Of a DNA stretch of 6,416 nucleotides, positions 1-5,161 are shown piece after piece. This stretch comes from Thiomonas sp. (GTDB lineage: Bacteria; Pseudomonadota; Gammaproteobacteria; Burkholderiales; Burkholderiaceae_C), in contig JAQTVS010000161.1 of the NCBI GenBank assembly GCA_028706735.1, forward strand, positions 1 to 6,416, written 5' to 3'. Every line of letters begins with the position of its first letter. Position 1 is the stretch's first letter. The notes under the pieces were generated by a model that ran no database searches, had not been told where the DNA came from, and was given only the letters and a program-made list of their open reading frames with translations. The position numbers and the translations under genes were made by a program.

Positions 1-590
1 GCCACACGCGGCGTGGGCCGGTCCATGCGCGCAACGCTTGCGGCCTGCGCGGCGGCGTCCAGCGACCATTCGCCCAGGCGATGCCCCAGCGCCAACCGGG
101 CATCGCCCACAGTGCCTGACACCCAGAGGTCGTCGCCCGCCTGCGCCGCGCTGCGCAGCAAGGCCAGCCCCAGCGGCGCCGTGCCGAGCACGGTGATGCA
201 TAGATTGCGCGGGCCGCGCGTGGTGTCACCGCCCACCAGCTCGATGTCGTGCGCGTCCGCCAGGGCGAACAGGCCGCGCGCAAAAGCTTCGAGCCAGCGC
301 GCATCGGCCTCGGGCAGGGCCATCGCCAGGGTGAAGGCCATCGGCTTTGCGCCCACGGCGGCCAGATCGGACAGATTGACCGCCAGCGCCTTGTGACCCA
401 GCGACTCGGGGTCGGCATCTGGCAGGAAGTGGCGGCCTTCCACCAGCATGTCGCTGGAAATGGCTAGTTGCTCGCCCGCAGCAGGTGCGGTCAGCAGCGC
501 GCAGTCGTCGCCCACGCCCAGCGCGGCGCGGCGCACTGGCCGGGTGAAGTAGCGGGCGATGAGGTCGAATTCGCCGAGCGGGACAGTCAT
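1..590 (-). CDS. thiL: Thiamine-monophosphate kinase ThiL, N-terminal 196 codons (3' end beyond the left edge)
   Basis: ThiL phosphorylates thiamine monophosphate with ATP to give thiamine diphosphate, the last step of cofactor synthesis, in the cytoplasm. Reading the minus strand from the ATG at 590 gives an uninterrupted frame to the window edge. It shows the ThiL signatures in order: GEFDLIARYF (residues 6-15), GVGDDCALL (25-33, Mg/nucleotide-binding aspartates), SDMLVEGRHF (46-55), GHKALAVNLSDLAAVGAKP (65-83), GGDTTRG (120-126) and GDDLWVSGTVGDA (152-164). The family is about 320 residues long, so roughly 60% is present. The start at 590 puts GEFDLIARYF close to the N-terminus, as in homologues. 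An in-frame ATG at 626 would add 12 residues. Neither has a clear Shine-Dalgarno sequence. The gene is divergent from maeB. The family assignment is secure; the exact start is less so. Confidence 0.95.
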   Translation of the reverse strand, partial: MTVPLGEFDLIARYFTRPVRRAALGVGDDCALLTAPAAGEQLAISSDMLVEGRHFLPDADPESLGHKALAVNLSDLAAVGAKPMAFTLAMALPEADARWLEAFARGLFALADAHDIELVGGDTTRGPRNLCITVLGTAPLGLALLRSAAQAGDDLWVSGTVGDARLALGHRLGEWSLDAAAQAASVARMDRPTPRV

Positions 591-655
591 GGAAGGCTTC
601 AGGGGATGCGGGGTGGTGCGTCGCATGTTCGCACAACGGCGGGCAGACAGGCTCC

Positions 656-661
656 TACAAT
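656..661 (+). promoter_or_regulatory. Candidate -10 box of the maeB promoter
   Basis: TACAAT, in the context CTACAATC, lies 65 bp upstream of the maeB start and matches the sigma-70 -10 consensus at five of six positions. This form is common in Burkholderiales promoters. No good -35 hexamer sits 16-18 bp upstream; the closest sequences are weak and badly spaced. If it is used, transcription would begin near 668 and leave a leader of about 60 nt. Confidence 0.45.
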
Positions 662-716
662 CCTTTGATCTCGCGTGGCGACAAGATGCGAAACGTTCAC
701 GACGGCCGCGCGAGGC

Positions 717-720
717 GGAG
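717..720 (+). promoter_or_regulatory. Shine-Dalgarno of maeB (decides the start)
   Basis: GGAG sits 6 nt before the ATG at 727. The reading frame stays open upstream to 559, but those extra 56 codons overlap the start of thiL, look unlike MaeB and lack a comparable ribosome binding site. This site and homology both place the start at 727. Confidence 0.7.
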
Positions 721-726
721 ACAGAT

Positions 727-3015
727 ATGTCCAGCCCCGAAGACACCAAGGCCAAGCTGCGCCAGGCCGCGCTTGAGTATCACGAATTCCCCCGCCCCGG
801 CAAACTCGCCGTCGTCGCCACCAAGCAACTGTCCAACCAGCGCGATCTGGCGCTGGCCTATTCGCCAGGTGTGGCGTCGGCCTGCGAGGAAATCCACGCG
901 CACCCCGACGATGCGTTCCGCTACACCGCGCGCGGCAATCTGGTGGCTGTCATCACCAACGGCACCGCGGTGCTGGGGCTGGGCGACATCGGCCCGCTGG
1001 CGGCCAAGCCGGTGATGGAAGGCAAGGCGGTGCTGTTCAAAAAGTTCGCCGGCATTGACGTGTTCGACATCGAGGTGAACGAAAAAGACCCGGCCAAGCT
1101 GGTCGAGATCATCGCCGCGCTGGAGCCCACGTTCGGCGGCATCAACCTTGAAGACATCAAGGCGCCGGAGTGCTTCGAGGTGGAGCGCAAGCTGCGCACC
1201 CGCATGAACATTCCGGTGTTCCACGACGATCAGCACGGCACGGCCATCATCGTCGGCGCGGCCATCCTCAATGGCCTGAAGGTGGTGGGCAAGGACATCG
1301 CCCAGGTCAAGCTGGTGTGCTCCGGCGCGGGCGCTGCGGCGCTGGCCTGCCTGAGCCTGTTGGTCGATCTGGGGCTGCCGCGCAAGAACATCTGGGTCAG
1401 CGATCTGGTCGGCGTGGTGTATAGCGGACGCACCGAGCTGATGGATGAGGACAAGCGCCGTTTCGCGCAGGACACCCCAGCGCGCACCCTGGCCGAGATC
1501 ATCGACGGCGCGGACGTGTTTCTCGGCCTGTCCGCTGGCGGTGTGCTCAAGCCCGAATACACCCTGCGCATGTCGGACAAGCCCATCATCCTCGCGCTGG
1601 CCAACCCCACGCCTGAAATCCTGCCGGAAGAGGTGCGTGCTGTGCGGCCTGATGCCATCATCGCCACAGGCCGTTCGGACTATCCGAACCAGGTCAACAA
1701 CGTGCTGTGCTTTCCCTACATTTTTCGCGGCGCGCTCGACAGCGGCGCCACCACCATCACCGCCGAGATGGAAGTGGCCGCGGTGCATGCCATTGCCGAA
1801 CTGGCGCAGGCCGAACAGAGCGACGTGGTGGCGGCCACCTATGTGGGCGAGCCGCTGCGTTTCGGCCCCGACTACCTGATTCCCAAGCCCTTCGATCCGC
1901 GCCTGATGATCAAGATCGCCCCGGCCGTGGCCGAGGCGGCGGCGAAAAGCGGCGTGGCGCGCCGCCCCATCGCCGACCTGGACGCCTATCGCGACAGCCT
2001 GCAGCAGTTCGTCTATCAGTCCGGCGCGCTGATGCGTCCCATGTTCAGCATCGCCAAGAAGGCGGCCAAAAAGCGCATCGTCTATGCCGAGGGTGAGGAC
2101 GAGCGCGTGCTGCGCGCCGTGCGCGTGGTGGTTGACGAGCATCTGGCCCGCCCCATTCTGGTCGGACGCCCGGCAGTGATTGCCCAGCGCATCGAACGCT
2201 TCGGCCTGCGGCTGGAGCAGGGACGCGATTTCGACGTGGTCAACACCGACCACGACGAGCGCTACCGCGATTTCTGGCAGAGCTACCACCAACTTGCGGG
2301 CCGCAAGGGCGTGACCCCGGCGATGGCCAAGATCGAAATGCGCCGCCGCCTCACCCTCATCAGTTCCATGATGCTGCACAAGGGCGAGGCCGACGGCATG
2401 CTCTGCGGCACCTGGGGCAATACCCACATCCACCTGCACTACATCGACCAGGTCATCGGCCGCCGTCCCGGCGCCAAGGTGTATGCGGCGATGAACGTGC
2501 TGGTGCTGCCTGGTCGGCAGGTGGCGCTGGTCGATACCCACGTCAATATCGACCCCAGCGCCGACGAAATTGCCGAAATCACCTGCATGGCGGCGCAGGA
2601 ATTGCGCCGCTTCGGCATTGCTCCCAAAGTGGCGCTGCTGTCGCACTCCAACTTCGGCTCCTCCTCAGCCCCCAGCGCCCTGAAAATGCGCGAGGCGCTA
2701 GCCCTGCTGCGAGAACGCGAGCCCGGACTGGAGGTCGATGGCGAAATGCAAGGCGACACCGCCGTCGACCCGGCCTTGCGCGCCGGTTTGATGGCCGAAT
2801 CCACCCTGAGCGGTGAAGCCAATCTGCTGGTCTTTCCTGATCTGGACGCGGCCAATATTTCCTACAACCTGCTCAAGGCCACAGCGGGCAACAACATCGC
2901 CATCGGACCGATTCTGCTGGGCGCGGCCAAGCCGGTGCACATCCTCACGGCGTCGAGCACAGTGCGACGCATTGTCAATATGACCGCGCTGACCGTGGCA
3001 GAGGCGAACCTCTAG
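727..3015 (+). CDS. maeB: NADP-dependent malic enzyme with C-terminal phosphotransacetylase-like domain (MaeB)
   Basis: MaeB oxidatively decarboxylates malate to pyruvate and CO2 while reducing NADP+, supplying NADPH and pyruvate in the cytoplasm. The product has 762 residues, the usual size of the large bacterial MaeB class (E. coli about 759). Residues about 15-425 form the malic enzyme: AYSPGVA (44-50) with catalytic Tyr45, [16 protein letters not shown] (96-111) with catalytic Lys100, metal-ligand motifs NLEDI (140-144) and FHDDQHGTA (165-173), Rossmann motif CSGAGAAA (198-205), and ANPTPE (292-297). Residues about 430-762 form a phosphotransacetylase-like domain, with [12 protein letters not shown] (453-464), DGEMQGD (671-677), [10 protein letters not shown] (702-711) and a closing [15 protein letters not shown] segment. 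In this family the tail is regulatory; acetyl-CoA inhibits E. coli MaeB through it. NADP rather than NAD preference is inferred from family. There is no convincing terminator immediately downstream. Confidence 0.97.
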   Translation: MSSPEDTKAKLRQAALEYHEFPRPGKLAVVATKQLSNQRDLALAYSPGVASACEEIHAHPDDAFRYTARGNLVAVITNGTAVLGLGDIGPLAAKPVMEGKAVLFKKFAGIDVFDIEVNEKDPAKLVEIIAALEPTFGGINLEDIKAPECFEVERKLRTRMNIPVFHDDQHGTAIIVGAAILNGLKVVGKDIAQVKLVCSGAGAAALACLSLLVDLGLPRKNIWVSDLVGVVYSGRTELMDEDKRRFAQDTPARTLAEIIDGADVFLGLSAGGVLKPEYTLRMSDKPIILALANPTPEILPEEVRAVRPDAIIATGRSDYPNQVNNVLCFPYIFRGALDSGATTITAEMEVAAVHAIAELAQAEQSDVVAATYVGEPLRFGPDYLIPKPFDPRLMIKIAPAVAEAAAKSGVARRPIADLDAYRDSLQQFVYQSGALMRPMFSIAKKAAKKRIVYAEGEDERVLRAVRVVVDEHLARPILVGRPAVIAQRIERFGLRLEQGRDFDVVNTDHDERYRDFWQSYHQLAGRKGVTPAMAKIEMRRRLTLISSMMLHKGEADGMLCGTWGNTHIHLHYIDQVIGRRPGAKVYAAMNVLVLPGRQVALVDTHVNIDPSADEIAEITCMAAQELRRFGIAPKVALLSHSNFGSSSAPSALKMREALALLREREPGLEVDGEMQGDTAVDPALRAGLMAESTLSGEANLLVFPDLDAANISYNLLKATAGNNIAIGPILLGAAKPVHILTASSTVRRIVNMTALTVAEANL

Positions 3016-3094
3016 CGCGGCCCCGTGGGGGGCAAAGGCACTTGGGACGGCTAGGCGTCAGACCGTAAAGCCTGCCTAAAAAATGGGCGAATCC

Positions 3095-3123
3095 TTGTGT
3101 TTTCGTGGCGATTTCGCTACGAT
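3095..3123 (+). promoter_or_regulatory. Candidate sigma-70 promoter P1 for the RNase/inhibitor genes
   Basis: TTGTGT (3095-3100) and TACGAT (3118-3123) are separated by exactly 17 bp and lie in an AT-richer stretch after maeB. The -10 context GCTACGATC resembles the maeB -10 box at 656-661. Predicted initiation near 3130 would give a leader of about 115 nt before the ribonuclease start. Confidence 0.55.
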
Positions 3124-3162
3124 CGGGTCTTTACTGATATGAGCATGCGGCGAGCGCCTGTT

Positions 3163-3191
3163 TTGACCAGCCGATAGGTTTTCCTCATATT
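3163..3191 (+). promoter_or_regulatory. Candidate second promoter P2 for the RNase/inhibitor genes
   Basis: TTGACC (3163-3168) is a five-of-six match to the -35 consensus. It lies 17 bp before CATATT (3186-3191), a four-of-six -10. Predicted initiation near 3198 falls inside the perfect palindrome at 3196-3207. It could act in addition to P1 or instead of it. Confidence 0.4.
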
Positions 3192-3195
3192 TTTC

Positions 3196-3207
3196 ACGCT
3201 ATAGCGT
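3196..3207. promoter_or_regulatory. Perfect 12-bp palindrome, possible operator
   Basis: ACGCTATAGCGT is identical to its reverse complement. It lies about where P2 would start transcription and downstream of P1, a position from which a bound dimeric regulator could repress both promoters. No regulator gene is in the window and the sequence is not one I recognise as a named operator. Regulatory function is an inference from symmetry and position. Confidence 0.35.
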
Positions 3208-3222
3208 CCAACTGCTTTTAAC

Positions 3223-3238
3223 CGCGCACAAATGCGCG
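3223..3238 (+). promoter_or_regulatory. Hairpin in the ribosome-binding region of the RNase gene
   Basis: CGCGCA (3223-3228) and TGCGCG (3233-3238) pair perfectly around a CAAA loop, and the stem ends 7 nt before the ATG at 3246. This is where a Shine-Dalgarno sequence is expected, and none is visible. The structure is too short and lacks a T-run, so it is not a terminator. It would be expected to hold RNase translation low. Confidence 0.4.
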
Positions 3239-3249
3239 CTGCAGCATGA
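3232..3249 (+). other. Five-codon upstream ORF overlapping the RNase start
   Basis: ATG at 3232 begins a frame reading MRAAA whose TGA (3247-3249) overlaps the ribonuclease ATG (3246-3248) in an ATGA arrangement. It begins inside the hairpin at 3223-3238. There is no Shine-Dalgarno sequence for it. Such an overlap could couple initiation of the RNase to the mini-ORF, but a five-codon frame may also arise by chance. Confidence 0.2.
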
Positions 3250-3698
3250 ATCGCCGGTGCATCCGTTCTACGCTGCGTTCCCTGCTCCTGACCGGGCTCC
3301 TGCTGGCCACTTTGCCATTTGGGGCGCACGGCTGGATGTCTCTGGAATGGCCTGCATTGCCCTCGGCGCAAGCCCGGGAAGTGTCCGGCCAGGCGGCTGA
3401 ATCCAGTGCGATTCGGTTTGTTGCTGCTGCTGACCTGCCTGTGCAGGCGCGTGATGTGTTGCGGCGCATTGAGCAGGGCGGGCCGTTCAAATATGAGAAA
3501 GACGGCACCGTCTTTGGAAACTATGAACGGCTTTTACCCTCCAAACGCCGTGGCTTTTACCGTGAATACACCGTCCCGACTCCAGGCGCCCGCAACCGGG
3601 GGGCGCGCCGCATTGTGTGCGGTGGGGTCAAGCACCATCCGGAAGTCTGTTACTACACCGATGATCACTATGCCAGTTTCCGACGCATCGCAAAATGA
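3246..3698 (+). CDS. Exported guanyl-specific ribonuclease, barnase/RNase Sa family
   Basis: The product (150 residues) is predicted to cleave single-stranded RNA after guanosine outside the cytoplasm. Residues 1-29 look like a Sec signal peptide: an arginine-rich start, a hydrophobic core at about 12-25, and possible cleavage after AHG (27-29). A linker of about 30 residues precedes the catalytic domain (about 60-150), which aligns well with Streptomyces RNase Sa. DGTVFGNYE (86-94) corresponds to the guanine-binding loop (Asn92, Glu94). REYTVPTPGAR (106-116) carries the general base Glu107. ARRIVCG (120-126) carries Arg122, and YYTDDHYASF (136-145) carries the general acid His141. All three catalytic residues (RNase Sa Glu54, Arg69, His85) are present. 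Upstream in this frame a stop lies at 3219-3221, so 3246 is the first ATG, although it lacks a Shine-Dalgarno sequence. A barstar-family inhibitor gene overlaps its end. The physiological role (nutrition, competition or other) is not visible here. Confidence 0.9.
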   Translation: MNRRCIRSTLRSLLLTGLLLATLPFGAHGWMSLEWPALPSAQAREVSGQAAESSAIRFVAAADLPVQARDVLRRIEQGGPFKYEKDGTVFGNYERLLPSKRRGFYREYTVPTPGARNRGARRIVCGGVKHHPEVCYYTDDHYASFRRIAK

Positions 3699-4107
3699 TG
3701 CCGATCCCGCCGTGCTGCTCAAGTCAGTGCGGTCGAATATCGTGCAGTCGATCCGGGCTTACCGCGTTGCGCAGCTGCAGGACGCAGCCGAGACGACCGG
3801 CCAGCATTTTCTCTACGCCAACCTCTCCGAGGCGACCACCAAGCAGGAAGTGCTCGAGACGATTGCGCGCTCCTTCCTGTTTCCGAAGCACTTCGGGAAA
3901 AACCTTGACGCCCTGCACGATTGTCTGACCGATGTGGTGCATGGCAGCGGGGCGCAGCCGGGAATGGTCGTTGTGCTCGAACAGTTGCCGGCGACGCAGC
4001 GGTTTGACAAGGAGGCGCGCGAAACCCTGCTGGATGTGTTCCGTGACGCCGCCGATTTCTGGGCGGAGCGTGGCATCGCCTTCAGGGTCTTCTATTCTTT
4101 TCTGTAA
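3670..4107 (+). CDS. Barstar-family ribonuclease inhibitor
   Basis: This is a predicted cytoplasmic protein of 145 residues with no signal peptide. It should bind the upstream-encoded RNase and block its active site before export. Residues about 45-145 match barstar: HFGKNLDALHDCLTD (74-88) aligns with Bacillus barstar YYGENLDALWDCLTG. It keeps the counterparts of Asp35 (Asp80) and Asp39 (Asp84), which contact the barnase active site, while Trp38 is His83 and Tyr29 is His74. LDVFRDAADFW (121-131) aligns with LQVFREA, with Asp126 in place of barstar Glu76. The first 44 residues are an extension absent from the 90-residue Bacillus protein. The chosen ATG at 3670 lies within the ribonuclease gene (29-nt overlap). 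ATG 3661 is in frame and would add three residues; GTG 3712 would shorten it by 14. None has a good ribosome binding site, which fits translational coupling to the RNase gene. Confidence 0.88.
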   Translation: MPVSDASQNDADPAVLLKSVRSNIVQSIRAYRVAQLQDAAETTGQHFLYANLSEATTKQEVLETIARSFLFPKHFGKNLDALHDCLTDVVHGSGAQPGMVVVLEQLPATQRFDKEARETLLDVFRDAADFWAERGIAFRVFYSFL

Positions 4108-4212
4108 CCCGCACTCCTGGCCGGGAGGAGATGCGGGGCGAAGCGGCACCGGAAACCAGAGTCAAGGCCGTCAAGGTCAGCACACCCTGGGAAGGGGCTT
4201 GGGCGCAGTTGT

Positions 4213-4233
4213 TGGTTTGAGTAGTGGTTTGAG
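4213..4233 (+). repeat. Short direct repeat TGGTTTGAG x2
   Basis: TGGTTTGAG occurs at 4213-4221 and 4225-4233 with a 12-bp period. The inverse, CTCAAACC, recurs at 4313-4320 across the rsmA stop codon, next to another TGGTTTGA at 4321-4328. The repeats flank the terminator hairpin. They are short, so chance or a small local duplication cannot be separated. Confidence 0.3.
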
Positions 4234-4251
4234 CGTTCTGCTCCTGGAGCG

Positions 4252-4291
4252 AAACATGGCGCAAGGCGGCCCCCGCCCTGCGCCATGTTTT
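4252..4291. terminator. Long hairpin terminator between convergent genes
   Basis: AAACATGGCGCA (4252-4263) pairs perfectly with TGCGCCATGTTT (4279-4290). The stem continues, after one A-C mismatch, through GGCGG (4265-4269) and CCGCC (4273-4277) around a three-base loop. That makes 17 pairs in all. On the plus strand it is followed by a short T-run (TTTTAT) and later by T7 at 4304-4310, which suits termination of the RNase/inhibitor transcript. On the minus strand, A-tracts precede the stem and a short TTT follows it, so it could also end the surA-rsmA transcript. Bidirectional use is inferred from the convergent layout. Confidence 0.8.
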
Positions 4292-4313
4292 ATCTGGATT
4301 GCGTTTTTTTAGC

Positions 4314-5117
4314 TCAAACCTGGTTTGACAACGCTTGTGCCAGTGCGATGTATTCCGCCGTGCTCACTTCCTCGGCGCGGCGTTGCAGATCGAACGGGCC
4401 GGCAAAACCTTGAAGTTCCAGCCAAGGGCCGAGGCTGTGCCGAAGCAGTTTGCGGCGCTGTGAAAACGCGGCCGTCACCAGCGCCGAGAGCACGCCGCGG
4501 TCGATGGCGGGCAGGGCGTCTGAAGGCAGCGGAACCATACGCACCACGGCGGAATCCACCTTGGGCGGCGGGTCGAAGGCCTCTGGCGGGACATCGAGCA
4601 GATTGTCCATGCGATAGCGCCACTGCAGCATGACCGACAGACGCCCGAAGTCGCGCCCGCCGGGGGCTGCCACCATGCGGTCGATCACTTCTTTTTGCAG
4701 CATGAAGTGCTGATCGCGCACTTGACCGGCGACCTCCATGAGATGAAACAGCAACGGCGTGGAGATGTTGTAGGGCAGATTGCCGACGATGCGCAGATTG
4801 GCGCCGAGGCTGGCGAAATCAAAGTCCAGCGCGTCGGCCTCGATCAGTTCCACCGTGTCAGGCGCCTGCTTGCGCCAACGCGCCGCCAGATCGCGGTCGA
4901 TTTCCACCGCGGCCAGTCGTGGGATGCGCTGCAGCAGCGCCAATGTCAGCGCTCCCAGGCCGGGGCCGATTTCCACCAGCCGTTCGCCAGGCTGTGGGCT
5001 GATGCAATCGACGATGCCGTGAATGATCTGCTGGTCGATCAGGAAATGCTGCCCAAAGCGTTTGCGCGCCACATGCGTGGTCTGCGCCGCTCCGCGCGGC
5101 CGGGTTGCGCGTTTCAT
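4314..5117 (-). CDS. rsmA: 16S rRNA (adenine-N6,N6) dimethyltransferase RsmA/KsgA
   Basis: RsmA uses S-adenosylmethionine to dimethylate two adjacent adenosines (A1518/A1519, E. coli numbering) near the 3' end of 16S rRNA, a late check on small-subunit assembly; its loss gives kasugamycin resistance. The product has 267 residues, normal for the family. Motifs run in order: [10 protein letters not shown] (17-26), SAM-binding [13 protein letters not shown] (49-61), AVEIDRDL (70-77), EADALDFD (93-100), catalytic [16 protein letters not shown] (111-126), MLQKEV (139-144), [12 protein letters not shown] (181-192) and [13 protein letters not shown] (217-229). The ATG at 5117 has no Shine-Dalgarno sequence. 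A GTG at codon 16 would also leave the RKRFGQHFL start intact. It lies 36 bp downstream of surA on the same strand; pdxA, which sits between surA and rsmA in E. coli, is absent here. Confidence 0.97.
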   Translation of the reverse strand: MKRATRPRGAAQTTHVARKRFGQHFLIDQQIIHGIVDCISPQPGERLVEIGPGLGALTLALLQRIPRLAAVEIDRDLAARWRKQAPDTVELIEADALDFDFASLGANLRIVGNLPYNISTPLLFHLMEVAGQVRDQHFMLQKEVIDRMVAAPGGRDFGRLSVMLQWRYRMDNLLDVPPEAFDPPPKVDSAVVRMVPLPSDALPAIDRGVLSALVTAAFSQRRKLLRHSLGPWLELQGFAGPFDLQRRAEEVSTAEYIALAQALSNQV

Positions 5118-5161
5118 GCCGCGCCGCGCTGGGCGACGCGCTGGACTGCGGCCTCAGTCAT
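5114..5161 (-). other. 15-codon ORF bridging surA and rsmA
   Basis: Minus-strand ATG 5161-5159 overlaps the end of surA (ATGACTGA, where TGA is the surA stop) and reads [15 protein letters not shown]. Its TGA at 5116-5114 overlaps the rsmA ATG as ATGA. The frame fills the whole 36-bp gap and could let ribosomes pass from surA to rsmA by reinitiation, which would offset the missing ribosome binding site of rsmA. It does not resemble the PdxA N-terminus. No evidence of translation is available, so the call is structural only. Confidence 0.3.

Noticed and set aside
591..690. Minus-strand promoter for thiL (TTGTCG with a 17-bp spacer to ATTGTA)
   Set aside because: The -10 match is poor and the sequence is the complement of the maeB -10 region; too weak to call. 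No TPP riboswitch features were seen in this short region either.
559..726. Upstream in-frame extension of maeB (56 extra codons)
   Set aside because: It overlaps the thiL start on the other strand, does not resemble MaeB N-termini and passes over the clear GGAG ribosome binding site at 717-720.
697..2646. 649-codon open frame on the minus strand opposite maeB
   Set aside because: It lies entirely antisense to a well-conserved enzyme; its His/Ala/Gly-rich composition is what GC-rich codon bias produces in that frame. No family resemblance.
3020..3033. GCCCC-GTGG-GGGGC hairpin as maeB terminator
   Set aside because: Only five pairs and no T-run; 3053-3078 also gives only weak pairings. Read-through from maeB into the RNase unit cannot be excluded.
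3117..3508. Two minus-strand frames (84 and 96 codons) over the RNase leader and gene
   Set aside because: They are antisense to the RNase gene and its promoter region, have no ribosome binding sites and no recognisable motifs.
3319..3669. N-terminal extension of the inhibitor frame back to 3319 (262 codons)
   Set aside because: The extra part lies in another frame of the RNase gene, whose product is clearly the conserved one; barstar similarity begins only after 3670.
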